DNA of 21,363 bases from an uncultured Clostridia bacterium (GTDB taxonomy: Bacteria; Bacillota; Clostridia; Christensenellales; UBA1242): the NCBI GenBank assembly GCA_944377765.1, contig CALWFX010000012.1, positions 1-21,363 on the forward strand, written 5' to 3'. Positions 1 through 8,181 of the stretch are shown piece after piece; the first letter of the stretch is position 1; the number at the start of each line of letters is the position of its first letter. The notes under the pieces are model-generated. The model did not search any database. It saw only the letters and a program-made list of their open reading frames with translations, and was not told the DNA's origin. Made by a program: the position numbers and the translations under genes.

Positions 1-211
1 AAATATAATTAATTTATGATATAATAATTTTATAAGACAAGTTAATTTATCTTAACTCTTAGTTTGATATAACCAACACCAACTTGGACTTGTAGTCGGT
101 TCGGATACTTTATCACTTGTCGCACCACCAAACAAATTTTATATGGTTTTAATTTTTAAAATTATACTCAAATACTTAAAATTTTATATTAGTTTATATC
201 AAAGGAGTTTT

Positions 212-853
212 ATGAAAGAAATTGATTTAAACACATGGAAACGCAAAGATATTTTTAATTTATATTATCAATATAAAATTCCTCAAATATCCCTTTGCAC
301 ACCAATAGATGTAACTAAAGTTTATCAATTTGCAAAATCTAAAGGTCTATCATTTTATTTTTGTTTGTGCCATGTTTTTTACACCGCACTTTTAAAAATT
401 GAGGAATATCAAATACGCTCGATTGATGGCAAAATTGTGGTGGAAGATTGTATATTTGCCAATATATGTGCAATGAAACAGGGTGAAGAACTTTTCAAAA
501 TCATAAACTTTGAATATTGTTCAGATGTTGAAAAATTTTGCAATGAAGCAAAAAAGAAATTGCAAAATCAAACCACATTCATCGAGCCTATGCCTGCCGG
601 AACAAGAAAAAGTCAAGCAATTGCATATATGTCTTGCACACCTTGGTTTGAATTCACACATACAACACATCCACTAGATGTTCAACGAAATGCTTTCATT
701 CCACAAATCAGTTTTGATAAAATGAAAATAAATGAAAAAGGAGAACGCTGGATTAACGCTTCTATTCAAGTGAATCATGCCGCCATTGATGGATATCTAA
801 TTGGCAAACTACTCAAAAAAAAAAAAAAAACCATAAATCAATATGATATATAA
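212..853 (+). CDS. Chloramphenicol acetyltransferase (CAT)-like acyltransferase
   Basis: The 213-residue product has the usual length of a type A CAT subunit. Its N-terminus IDLNTWKRKDIF matches the family's IDxxxWxRKxxF opening. Near the C-terminus VNHAAIDGYLIG carries the catalytic His (H189) and the conserved Asp-Gly (D193-G194) of the HxxxDG motif. CAT trimers transfer acetyl from acetyl-CoA to the chloramphenicol 3-hydroxyl, but many chromosomal family members have unknown acceptors, so resistance is only inferred. The open frame extends upstream to 143; I chose the ATG at 212 because AAAGGAG precedes it and IDLNTW then falls at the normal position. A run of 16 A (815-830) encodes the Lys-rich end; a one-base slip would change only the last few residues, after the catalytic site. 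The gene is alone on the plus strand and ends in a terminator shared with spoIVA. Confidence 0.8.
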   Translation: MKEIDLNTWKRKDIFNLYYQYKIPQISLCTPIDVTKVYQFAKSKGLSFYFCLCHVFYTALLKIEEYQIRSIDGKIVVEDCIFANICAMKQGEELFKIINFEYCSDVEKFCNEAKKKLQNQTTFIEPMPAGTRKSQAIAYMSCTPWFEFTHTTHPLDVQRNAFIPQISFDKMKINEKGERWINASIQVNHAAIDGYLIGKLLKKKKKTINQYDI

Positions 854-860
854 TTAAACT

Positions 861-892
861 AAAAAACACCTTTTTTTGTTAAGGTGTTTTTT
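861..892. terminator. Bidirectional terminator between the CAT-like gene and spoIVA
   Basis: A perfect 12-bp stem (861-872 with 881-892, arms AAAAAACACCTT and AAGGTGTTTTTT) encloses an 8-nt loop. The A-rich 5' arm and T-rich 3' arm give a U-tract on either strand. It sits between two converging genes and can end both. Confidence 0.85.
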
Positions 893-896
893 ATTT

Positions 897-2375
897 TTAT
901 AGCAAAATGCACAGAACTCCGCCCTTGCCTTCGTTTATAATTCTTCCTAAAGTTTTTCGCATTTTTCTTTGTGCATCTGCTGGCATCATAACAATTTTTG
1001 ACGCTATATTGTCGCCAATCAAACTTGAAAGGCTTTTGCCAAGAAGATTTGTTTCCCAAATTTGTTCAGGATTATTTTCAAACTGCTCATTAAGATAATT
1101 TACTAAATCTTGACTTTGGCTTTCGCTACCAACAAGCGGTGTAACTTCCGATTCAACATCCACTTTAATGATATGCAAACTTGGAGCAGTCGCCTTAATT
1201 TTAACACCATAGCGATTTCCTTGTTTATATACTTCTGGTTCTTGCAAGGCAAAATCACTTTGCTTTGGAACAACAATTCCATATCCATTTTGTTCCACTT
1301 CATCAAGTGCAAGTTTAAGTTTATCATATTCAATTTTTGCTGTTGCCAAATCTTTGATATATGAAACAAGTTCAAAATCATCCTTAATTTCAAAACCGCA
1401 TTCATCACTTAAAACATGATAGAACAAGTTTTCTTTTGGTATAACATTAAATTTAATAACACCCTCGCCCATTTCCACATTAGAAAAGGTTATAGGATCA
1501 AAACTTTCGCTTTCAGTGAAAACAAGAGCATCTTTATTGGTGTCGCCAATCTTTTTTAGGTCGCTTCCAAATCTTTTGATTTCTCCAACCACTTCTTTAA
1601 TGATAGGATTGGAAAATGGAAGAGCGGAAAGCCATTTTGGCATATTAACTTTAATGCTTGTAATTGGAAACTCTAAAAGCATTTTTTCAAAAATTCTGTC
1701 AACATCGCTTTCTTTCATCTCTTGCACATTCATTGCAACAACCTGAGAAGAATATTTTTCTTGCAAACTTTGAACAAGTTTTTTACTATCCTGACTGTTT
1801 GGATTTTTTGTGTTTAAAACTATAACAAAAGGTTTTCCTGTTGCTTTCACGTCTGCAACAATTTGCTCTTCTGCAACAACATAGTTTGCTCTTTCAAGGT
1901 CAGTAACTGAGCCGTCTGTTGTTACAACAATTCCAATTGTGGAATGCTCTTCAATAACCTTTCTTGTTCCAAACTCTGCTGCTTTTTCAAAAGGCATTTC
2001 TTCTTCAGACCAAGGTGTTTTAACAAGTCTTTTTTTGTCGCCTTCTTCAACTCCCATTGCTCCACTAACCAGATACCCAACACAATCTATCATTCTAACT
2101 TTTAAGTTGATTTTGTCAGCAACTGAAATTTTAACTGCTTCATTTGGAACAAAACGAGGTTGAGTTGTCATGATTGTTTTTCCATCTGCACTTTGTGGCA
2201 ATTCGTCAATGGTTCTTTTTTTATTATTTTCATTGTCAATGTTAGGAATAACCAATTTTTTCATGAATTCTGAAATAAATGTGGATTTTCCAACTCTAAC
2301 AGGTCCAACCACGCCAACATATATATCGCCATTTGTGCGAGATTTAATATCTTCATATATTTGATATTTTTCCAT
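897..2375 (-). CDS. spoIVA: Stage IV sporulation protein A, spore-coat ATPase
   Basis: SpoIVA is the morphogenetic ATPase that polymerises on the outer forespore membrane and forms the base of the spore coat. The 492-residue product has the same length as the Bacillus subtilis protein and matches it throughout. The Walker A segment GPVRVGKST is at residues 24-32, with K30. The Thr pair T70-T71 in KTIMTTQP matches the sensor threonines described in B. subtilis. Further landmarks are DCVGY, EHSTIGIVVTTDGS and the C-terminus GKGGVLCILL. The frame is open to 2390, but GGAGGG lies between that ATG and the one at 2375, so 2375 is the start, giving MEKYQIYEDI as in known homologues. The gene is alone between terminators, with a possible SigE-type promoter just upstream. 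Confidence 0.96.
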   Translation of the reverse strand: MEKYQIYEDIKSRTNGDIYVGVVGPVRVGKSTFISEFMKKLVIPNIDNENNKKRTIDELPQSADGKTIMTTQPRFVPNEAVKISVADKINLKVRMIDCVGYLVSGAMGVEEGDKKRLVKTPWSEEEMPFEKAAEFGTRKVIEEHSTIGIVVTTDGSVTDLERANYVVAEEQIVADVKATGKPFVIVLNTKNPNSQDSKKLVQSLQEKYSSQVVAMNVQEMKESDVDRIFEKMLLEFPITSIKVNMPKWLSALPFSNPIIKEVVGEIKRFGSDLKKIGDTNKDALVFTESESFDPITFSNVEMGEGVIKFNVIPKENLFYHVLSDECGFEIKDDFELVSYIKDLATAKIEYDKLKLALDEVEQNGYGIVVPKQSDFALQEPEVYKQGNRYGVKIKATAPSLHIIKVDVESEVTPLVGSESQSQDLVNYLNEQFENNPEQIWETNLLGKSLSSLIGDNIASKIVMMPADAQRKMRKTLGRIINEGKGGVLCILL

Positions 2376-2396
2376 ATACCCTCCACGCATACAATA

Positions 2397-2423
2397 AAAT
2401 ATGCATAAAAAAAGGCATATAGA
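2397..2423 (-). promoter_or_regulatory. Possible SigE-type promoter of spoIVA
   Basis: Reading the minus strand, TCTATAT (2417-2423), a 12-nt spacer and CATATTTT (2397-2404) lie 21 nt upstream of the spoIVA ATG. They resemble the SigE pattern (ATATT-like -35, CATACAAT-like -10) but match it only partly and with a short spacer. The position after the upstream gene's terminator and the known SigE control of spoIVA in B. subtilis support the call. Confidence 0.35.
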
Positions 2424-2429
2424 ACAAAA

Positions 2430-2454
2430 AAAGAAGACTTTTAAGGTCTTCTTT
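2430..2454 (-). terminator. Terminator after the four-TM membrane protein gene
   Basis: A 9-bp stem AAAGAAGAC/GTCTTCTTT (2430-2438 with 2446-2454) has a 7-nt loop. On the minus strand it is followed by a run of T. It lies just downstream of the gene ending at 2468 and just upstream of the spoIVA promoter region. Confidence 0.75.
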
Positions 2455-2467
2455 ATTTTTATTTTTT

Positions 2468-2968
2468 TTATTTGCTTTCTTCTTGCTTAATTTCTTCTTG
2501 TTTTTCAACTTCAGAAGTTTGAACATTTTGTTTGTTCAATAAAGTTTTATTTCTTGCAACATCAACAATTATAAGCACTGCGCTTGCAATAAAGCAGAGC
2601 AAACAGATAATTGACAAAGCATCAACACCTTCAGTTAAACCAATCAAAATGAGAATTGCAAGAATAAAATTAAACACTGCAACTGTTATTGGCAAACCTT
2701 TTTTACCTGCCATTTTCTGAGGATCCATTGCAACCCTGTTAAAACTTACACTTGAAAAGATTAAGCCTAAAATACCAAAAATTATCATAACAACCATAAT
2801 TGCAATTGTCATAAAACCAGCAGTTTGGAAAACAGCATCTCCACTGGCTCCACTTATCATTCCTACCACACCAACAATTCCAACAAGACAACTGATAGCA
2901 TAATATGCATACAAAACTGTGCTTAAAATTAACCCTATTAGCAAACAAATTCTAAAATTACTTTTCAT
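2468..2968 (-). CDS. Four-TM membrane protein of unknown function
   Basis: I do not recognise this 166-residue protein. Four hydrophobic segments (about residues 8-38, 50-74, 93-112 and 117-138) indicate an integral membrane protein, and the last 20 residues form a Glu/Lys-rich cytoplasmic-type tail (EVEKQEEIKQEESK). The open frame starts at 3019, but that start overlaps a clear promoter. The ATG at 2968 has AAGGAG 7 nt upstream and is taken as the start. The gene has its own SigA-type promoter and its own terminator, so it is a single-gene unit between yjbR and spoIVA. In B. subtilis gpsA lies between der and spoIVA; this gene is not related to gpsA. Confidence 0.7.
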   Translation of the reverse strand: MKSNFRICLLIGLILSTVLYAYYAISCLVGIVGVVGMISGASGDAVFQTAGFMTIAIMVVMIIFGILGLIFSSVSFNRVAMDPQKMAGKKGLPITVAVFNFILAILILIGLTEGVDALSIICLLCFIASAVLIIVDVARNKTLLNKQNVQTSEVEKQEEIKQEESK

Positions 2969-2990
2969 TGATATCTCCTTTTCCATAATT

Positions 2991-3019
2991 ATATTAGCAT
3001 ATATAAAAATTAATGTCAA
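2991..3019 (-). promoter_or_regulatory. SigA-type promoter with extended -10
   Basis: On the minus strand TTGACA (3014-3019), a 17-nt spacer and TAATAT (2991-2996) precede the membrane protein gene. TGC directly before the -10 forms an extended -10. The distance to the ATG at 2968 is suitable. Confidence 0.8.
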
Positions 3020-3037
3020 ATAATTATTTAAAAATAA

Positions 3038-3406
3038 TTAAATTTTTAAACGCCTTTGCTTTTTTGTTAAATTGTAACTTAAATCTAACAAAAATTCGAA
3101 ATCAGATTTTTCAATATTGGCAATATCAATTGTTATCCAATGCACTTTATTCATGTGATAAGCAACATACACACCTTTTTTCTTTAAAATTGGTTCTCTG
3201 ATTAATGGGTCAATTTTAACATCCAAAATATCAATGTTATTTTTCCCAGCACCCTTAATTTTTTCTTCTTTAACTTGCATTAAAATAGCAAACCACTTCC
3301 TGTTGTCTTTATGGCGAAAAATCATTACTTCAATATCACTGAAAGGATTATCATAAGTAATGCCATAATTTTCTTGAATGTATTTAACAATTTCTTCCTT
3401 AGTCAT
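3038..3406 (-). CDS. MmcQ/YjbR family protein
   Basis: The 122-residue product fits the small YjbR/MmcQ family, which has a CyaY-like fold and is often annotated as DNA-binding without a firm function. Family landmarks are RHKDNRKWFAILMQV in the middle and KGVYVAYHMNKVHWITIDI near the C-terminus, including the YHMNKxHW block. The open frame extends to 3511 inside plsY; the ATG at 3406 overlaps the plsY end by 8 nt (ATGACTAA) and gives the usual family length. Only a weak, distant AAGGAT site precedes it, so translational coupling to plsY is likely. It is the last gene of der-plsY-yjbR, and no clear terminator follows before the next gene's promoter. Confidence 0.8.
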   Translation of the reverse strand: MTKEEIVKYIQENYGITYDNPFSDIEVMIFRHKDNRKWFAILMQVKEEKIKGAGKNNIDILDVKIDPLIREPILKKKGVYVAYHMNKVHWITIDIANIEKSDFEFLLDLSYNLTKKQRRLKI

Positions 3407-4175
3407 TTTTCTTTTCGTTATCCTTATTATCCATGCTTTCAGTTTTCTCCACATCATTTTCAACAATAATTTCTTCGTCTGACTTGTCGCTACCTTCTTC
3501 CACACTAACAACAGTTTTCTTCTTTTTAAGTTTACTCATAAGGTCAATCTTGCTTTCCTTTCCTGTAAACAGACGCTTGATATTGCCATGATGAAGAGCA
3601 ATAACAATTAATGCGTTAAGCCAAATAATAACCACAAAAGGAATAAAATTAACATATTCTTGCAAAACAAAAATGCAAGTTGATGTTACTGACATGGTTA
3701 AAATGTATATAAAGGAAATTACTGAACCATATTTAATGACGAACAACATCAAAAGGAAACATACAACAAAAACTATTAAAGATATCCACCATAGGTCTGG
3801 ATGAAATGTGAACATTCCAAAAGTGCAGGCAACTCCTTTACCACCTTTAAACTTATAGAATACTGGAAAACAATGCCCAAGAATTGCACCAAGACCTGCC
3901 ACAAAGAAGGCAATATTGCCAAACCCAGCAAAAAAATGTTCAATAACAAAATATGAAATAAGCGCTGGCAGTCCGCTTTTGATTGCTTCCATAAACAAAG
4001 TTAATATCGCCTCGCCAAAGCCACGAGTTCTGAGCATATTCATTGTGCCCGGATTATGACTTCCAACTGTGGTTATATCCTTTTTCGCAAAAGCCCATGA
4101 AAAAATACGGGCAAAATTAATGTTTCCAATTAAATAAGATAATACCAGAATTATTGCTAAATATAAATAAATCAT
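3399..4175 (-). CDS. plsY: Glycerol-3-phosphate acyltransferase PlsY with acidic C-terminal tail
   Basis: PlsY is the integral membrane enzyme that moves an acyl group from acyl-phosphate to glycerol-3-phosphate, the first step of phospholipid synthesis. Motifs appear in order: LIGNINFARIF (residues 15-25), GSHNPGTMNMLRTRG (38-52, the second family motif) and GHCFPVFYKFKGGKGVACTFG (100-120, the third), with several hydrophobic helices. The usual protein is about 200 residues; this one has about 50 extra at the C-terminus, first Lys-rich (LKKKK) and then Asp/Glu-rich, of unknown role. The start overlaps der by 4 nt (ATGA) and has a strong AAAGGAGG site inside the der end, so the two are co-translated. 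Der-plsY adjacency is common in Clostridia. Confidence 0.93.
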   Translation of the reverse strand: MIYLYLAIILVLSYLIGNINFARIFSWAFAKKDITTVGSHNPGTMNMLRTRGFGEAILTLFMEAIKSGLPALISYFVIEHFFAGFGNIAFFVAGLGAILGHCFPVFYKFKGGKGVACTFGMFTFHPDLWWISLIVFVVCFLLMLFVIKYGSVISFIYILTMSVTSTCIFVLQEYVNFIPFVVIIWLNALIVIALHHGNIKRLFTGKESKIDLMSKLKKKKTVVSVEEGSDKSDEEIIVENDVEKTESMDNKDNEKKND

Positions 4176-5479
4176 TCTTCCTCCTTTCCCTTAAACACAA
4201 GTTGAACTGGTGTGCCAGAAAAATCTACTTTTTCACGAAGTCTGTTTTCCAAGTATCTTTGATAGGAAAAGTTTATAAGTTTAGGGTCGCGACAGAAAAA
4301 GACAAACTTCGGTGGATTTGTTGATGGCTGTGTGGCAAACATTATTTTTGCCTTTTGTCCATTTTTTGCTGGCGGTTCAAAATTTAAAATTGCGTCTTGT
4401 AATATATCATTTAAAACACCAGTTGTAATTCTTCTTGAAGTATTTTCATAAACAATGTCAACTTGTTCCATAATCTCGCCAAGTCCTTTACCAGTGAGAG
4501 CAGAAACAAAGCAAACTTTAAAGTATGACATAAAAGAAAGTTTGTTCTTTAAATTTTCTGCATACTTATTTTTGTCCATGGTTTTTAAATCCCACTTATT
4601 AACAATAATAACACTTGGCTTTCCTTCTTCATGCACAAAACCCGCAATTCTAACATCTTGCTCACTAATTTCCTTTGAAGCGTCAAAAACAACAAGAACA
4701 ACATCTGAATTTTCAATTGCAGACATACTTCTTAAAACTGAATAACCTTCAACACTTTCCTTTTCCACCCCGCGTTGTCTTCTAAGTCCTGCTGTATCAA
4801 CAAGATAATAATCTTTTTTGTTACATCTAAAAGGAATTGTTACAGCATCTCTTGTTGTGCCTTCAACATCACTGACAACAACTCTTTTTTTACCAAGCAA
4901 ACGATTGATAATTGAAGATTTGCCAACATTAGGACGCCCAACCAAAGTTATTTTAATTCCATTTAATTCTTCAATATCATTTTTTTCTGGAAAATATGAA
5001 ACAACTTTGTCAAGCACATCTCCAATACCTCTGCTTTGAGTGCAAGAAATTGGCATAGGTTCACCAAGACCCAAACTGTAAAAATCATACAAATTTGTCA
5101 AATCAAAATTATCAAGTTTATTTACAACCAAAATAATTGGAATATTTCTTTTCCTAAGCATTTTTGCCACTTGCATATCATTAAGAGTAACACCAGCCTT
5201 GCCATCAACAAGAAAAATAATTACAGTGGCATTTTCAAGTGCTAAATCAACCTGTTCTTTAATTTCATCTTGAAAAACATCATCTGTTTTAAATTCCACT
5301 CCGCCGGTGTCAACAATTGTAAAATCTCTACCGCACCATTCTGCGTCAGCATAAATCCTGTCACGAGTAACCCCCGCAACATCATCAACAATGCTTATTC
5401 TTTTTCCGCATATCTTATTAAAAAATGTTGACTTTCCAACATTTGCTCTGCCAACAACAGCAACAATTGGTTTTCCCAT
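4172..5479 (-). CDS. der: Ribosome-assembly GTPase Der (EngA)
   Basis: Der is an essential GTPase for maturation of the 50S ribosomal subunit. The 435 residues hold two GTPase domains and a C-terminal KH-like domain. Domain 1 has GRANVGKS (10-17), DTGG (57-60) and NKLD (120-123). Domain 2 has GRPNVGKS (181-188), DTAG (228-231) and NKWD (294-297). Ala replaces the usual Pro in the first P-loop. The KH part ends in FSGTPVQLVFKGKEEE. The start matches the family's MGKPxVAxVGR opening. No Shine-Dalgarno precedes it; instead a -10 element ends 6 nt before the ATG, which suggests a leaderless transcript. It is the first gene of der-plsY-yjbR. Confidence 0.97.
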   Translation of the reverse strand: MGKPIVAVVGRANVGKSTFFNKICGKRISIVDDVAGVTRDRIYADAEWCGRDFTIVDTGGVEFKTDDVFQDEIKEQVDLALENATVIIFLVDGKAGVTLNDMQVAKMLRKRNIPIILVVNKLDNFDLTNLYDFYSLGLGEPMPISCTQSRGIGDVLDKVVSYFPEKNDIEELNGIKITLVGRPNVGKSSIINRLLGKKRVVVSDVEGTTRDAVTIPFRCNKKDYYLVDTAGLRRQRGVEKESVEGYSVLRSMSAIENSDVVLVVFDASKEISEQDVRIAGFVHEEGKPSVIIVNKWDLKTMDKNKYAENLKNKLSFMSYFKVCFVSALTGKGLGEIMEQVDIVYENTSRRITTGVLNDILQDAILNFEPPAKNGQKAKIMFATQPSTNPPKFVFFCRDPKLINFSYQRYLENRLREKVDFSGTPVQLVFKGKEEE

Positions 5480-5485
5480 GTTTTA

Positions 5486-5515
5486 AATATACCATATTTT
5501 AAATTTTTAAAGCAA
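5486..5515 (-). promoter_or_regulatory. der promoter, probably giving a leaderless mRNA
   Basis: On the minus strand TTGCTT (5510-5515), an 18-nt spacer and TATATT (5486-5491), with an extended -10 TGG, precede der. The hexamer is followed by TAAAAC and then the ATG at 5479, so a normal start site at +1 falls on the A of the start codon. There is no Shine-Dalgarno. Confidence 0.65.
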
Positions 5516-5529
5516 CCTATTTGATAATA

Positions 5530-5562
5530 AAAAAGAATTTTGATAATAACAAAACTCTTTTT
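5530..5562 (-). terminator. Terminator after the zinc-ribbon membrane protein gene
   Basis: A 13-bp stem (5530-5542 with 5550-5562) has a 7-nt loop and one position that becomes a G-U pair in minus-strand RNA. T-rich sequence follows on the minus strand. It separates the gene ending at 5581 from the der promoter. Confidence 0.65.
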
Positions 5563-5580
5563 AATTTAAAATAACAAGAT

Positions 5581-6039
5581 TTATTGCTCTTTCCCACAAT
5601 GTTGACAATACTTAGAATCTTTATCTATTTCCTTTCCACAATGCTTACAAAACATTTTTTCCATAGTTAAACCTTCTTTAACTGCTTCTGCTGTTGTTTT
5701 TACTGCATCCTTAGATATATCAGCACTTACATTTGCAATATCCTTTAAATCTTCCTTGTTTTCACTGACAATATGCTTTTGCGTTTTAATCATGGTTTTT
5801 TGAATGCTTGGTGCAAGTCCCCAAAACATAATAACAAAACCAAATATAAAACAAGTCATGCCACCAAAGCGGATACCCATGCTTGCACCCGCATCAACTT
5901 GAAGTGTAAAAGATAAAATGAACAATACAATGCCAACAGCAATTAATAATCCTGCAATTATTCTTAGAACTATAAAAATTTTTGGCAATTTTGTTTTCTT
6001 TTCTTCTTGCCCTTCTGTTAAATTTTTATTTTCTTCCAT
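5581..6039 (-). CDS. Two-TM membrane protein with C-terminal zinc ribbon
   Basis: The 152-residue protein has no function I can name. A charged N-terminus is followed by two hydrophobic segments (about residues 21-45 and 54-76), a polar stretch that is probably helical, and a C-terminal zinc ribbon of CxxC-x10-CxxC type (C131, C134, C145, C148; CKHCGKEI...CQHCGKEQ). This layout is common in small bacterial membrane proteins with a cytoplasmic zinc-ribbon end. The start is supported by AAAGGAT just upstream of the ATG. The gene has a strong promoter between it and feoB and its own terminator, so it is transcribed alone, possibly with read-through from feoAB. Confidence 0.75.
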   Translation of the reverse strand: MEENKNLTEGQEEKKTKLPKIFIVLRIIAGLLIAVGIVLFILSFTLQVDAGASMGIRFGGMTCFIFGFVIMFWGLAPSIQKTMIKTQKHIVSENKEDLKDIANVSADISKDAVKTTAEAVKEGLTMEKMFCKHCGKEIDKDSKYCQHCGKEQ

Positions 6040-6060
6040 ATACTTATCCTTTATAAATTG

Positions 6061-6089
6061 ATAATATCAAAAATCTTAATACATGTCAA
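6061..6089 (-). promoter_or_regulatory. Strong SigA-type promoter of the zinc-ribbon protein gene
   Basis: On the minus strand TTGACA (6084-6089), a 17-nt spacer and TATTAT (6061-6066), with TGA forming an extended -10, start two bases after the feoB stop codon. The ATG at 6039 follows at a normal distance. Confidence 0.82.
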
Positions 6090-6090
6090 A

Positions 6091-8181
6091 TCATTTATGC
6101 TTATCACATAAATTTTTACATCTTGCACATTTTTTATATTTAACAAACCTAAACACAAAGCAAACTGCCACAATCATTAAAATAATTGATAACAAAGTCA
6201 ATATTATTGGCAATATACCAAAAATCTCAGCACCAAGAGCCAAATTATAAACGATAAAACTTACAATGTATGCAACAAAAAGTTGAATTAAAATTCCTAT
6301 TATTGTCCACTTTTTTCCAATTTCTTGAAGCATCATGGAAATGGATGCAAGACATGGCGTGTAAAGCAGGCAAAAAACAAGAAAAGATAACACTGATGCT
6401 TTGCTTGCAAAATAAACAACACTTGTTGGAAGCAAAATTGATGAAGATATAAGTTTTATTGCACTGCTGTCAATTCCATTGAACATAGCAATGGAAGAAA
6501 CCACAACTTCCTTTGCCACAAGTCCAGCAAGAAGAGCGGAAACAATCGCCCAGTTATTGAAACCAACAGGCTCAAATGCTGGTGCTAAAAATTTGCCAAT
6601 GCTTTCTAACATACTTCCGCTTCCATCTTCCACATATTTAAAGGAAAAAGTAAAAGAAGAAAGCAGAAAGACAATGATATTCATGGAAATCATAACAGAG
6701 CCAACTTTAACCAAAAACGACTTAACATTTTTACTTAAAATTTTATAAACTCTTTTCATGGATGTCCACCTATATGGCGGAAACTCTAAAATGAAAGTTT
6801 GATTGTCGCTTTTAAGTAAAGTTACATCTAAAATTTTTGATATTGAAAGAGCAACAACCACCCCTAAAAGATAAAGTCCAATTATCACAAAAATGTTACT
6901 TGCACCAAAAAATGCACCACCAATAACAGTGTAAATTGGAATTTTTGCCGAACAACTCATATAAGGACAAAGTAAGGCGGTTTTAATTTTACTATTTTTG
7001 TTGTCCATATTTCTTGCAGTCATTATGGCAGTGGTGGAGCAGCCAAAACCCATTAAAAGAGTGTATATACTTTTGCCAGAAAGTCCAACTTTTCCTAAAA
7101 TATCTTCAAAAATAAAGGCAACTCTTGTTATATAGCCACTATCTTCCAACAAACTTAAAAAGAAAAATAATAGAACAACTTGTGGCAAAAAAGATAAAAC
7201 AGTTGACAAGCCACCAAAAACAGCATCTGCAAAGAAATTATAAAGAAAGGAATTATTAAGTTCTGAAAGAGCATCTAAAATTGGAGAAGTTATTAATTCT
7301 AAAAAGGAAGATAAAAGGTCAGAAAAAAACGCACCAATGGAAAAGAAAGTGAGATAAAAAATTATGGATAAAATAATTAAAAAACATGGCAATGCTAAAA
7401 ATTTATTTAATAAAATTTTATCAAACTTACTTTGCCCATAAACAAAATTATTCTCGGCACAAGATATTTCAATTATCTCGTCCAAAAAACTGTATCTTGC
7501 ATTTGCCAATATTTCCATGCTGTTTACAGGCACAATTTCAAAAATTTTTTTTATCTCTTCGTCAGTAAAACCTTTTAATTTAAAAAAACTTTCATTTTTT
7601 TCAAATGCTTTAATATAAAAAATTAAATCTTTATCTTTAAAATGTGATTTTAAACAGGAAAAGTCAATTTTATCAAGATATTTTAAAGGTTTCTTTCTCT
7701 TATTAGGCTTGTCCTTTAATCTATCTTTAATTTTATCTATTTCCTTTTTGTTCTCCGCATCAAGCAAAATAACTGGAATGTCCAAACATCTTTCAAGTTC
7801 TTTGGTGTTAAGTTTAAACTTCACTTTTTTATCTATTTCATTCACAACAAGCAAAATATCTTCGCCTTCTTCCAAAAGACAAAGAGTTAGATATAAATTG
7901 CGTTGTAAATTGTTTAAATCACAAATGTTTATTATCTTTTCATGCTTTTTCTTTTCAATTAACTTAAAAGAAACTTCTTCTTCAAAAGAAAGTGGGGCAA
8001 GAGAATATATACCCGGGGTGTCAACCAAAACAAACTCGTCATTTCCCACTTTAAACGCTTTCTTTTTTTCTTCAACTGTAACACCATGCCAATTTCCAAT
8101 ATGCTCGTCCGATTTAGTCAAAGAATTGAAAAAAGTTGTTTTGCCAGAGTTTGGGTTTCCCACCAATAAAACTTCTCTCAT
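6091..8181 (-). CDS. feoB: Ferrous iron transporter FeoB
   Basis: FeoB imports Fe(II) through the cytoplasmic membrane and has an N-terminal G domain. The 696-residue product shows G1 GNPNSGKT (8-15), the G2 region NWHGVTVE (30-37, usually NWPGVTVE), G3 DTPG (54-57) and a G4-like NEID (114-117, usually NMxD). The C-terminal half has many hydrophobic helices and the two gate segments GFGCSTTAIMTARNM and CSAKIPIYTVIGG. The last residues are Cys-rich (KKCARCKNLCDKHK), as in other FeoB tails. The ATG overlaps feoA by 4 nt, with GAAGGAG inside the feoA end, so the two are translationally coupled. No clear terminator follows it. Confidence 0.95.
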   Translation of the reverse strand: MREVLLVGNPNSGKTTFFNSLTKSDEHIGNWHGVTVEEKKKAFKVGNDEFVLVDTPGIYSLAPLSFEEEVSFKLIEKKKHEKIINICDLNNLQRNLYLTLCLLEEGEDILLVVNEIDKKVKFKLNTKELERCLDIPVILLDAENKKEIDKIKDRLKDKPNKRKKPLKYLDKIDFSCLKSHFKDKDLIFYIKAFEKNESFFKLKGFTDEEIKKIFEIVPVNSMEILANARYSFLDEIIEISCAENNFVYGQSKFDKILLNKFLALPCFLIILSIIFYLTFFSIGAFFSDLLSSFLELITSPILDALSELNNSFLYNFFADAVFGGLSTVLSFLPQVVLLFFFLSLLEDSGYITRVAFIFEDILGKVGLSGKSIYTLLMGFGCSTTAIMTARNMDNKNSKIKTALLCPYMSCSAKIPIYTVIGGAFFGASNIFVIIGLYLLGVVVALSISKILDVTLLKSDNQTFILEFPPYRWTSMKRVYKILSKNVKSFLVKVGSVMISMNIIVFLLSSFTFSFKYVEDGSGSMLESIGKFLAPAFEPVGFNNWAIVSALLAGLVAKEVVVSSIAMFNGIDSSAIKLISSSILLPTSVVYFASKASVLSFLVFCLLYTPCLASISMMLQEIGKKWTIIGILIQLFVAYIVSFIVYNLALGAEIFGILPIILTLLSIILMIVAVCFVFRFVKYKKCARCKNLCDKHK

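Noticed and set aside
60..130. tRNA-like end (GGTTCGGATAC and CACCACCA)
   Set aside because: The T-arm stem does not pair and no acceptor or anticodon arm fits.
52..135. A 27-codon reverse-strand open frame with a TTG start (FGGATSDKVSEPTTSPSW and so on) before the CAT-like gene
   Set aside because: There is no ribosome-binding site and no recognisable family; it may be a remnant but cannot be supported.
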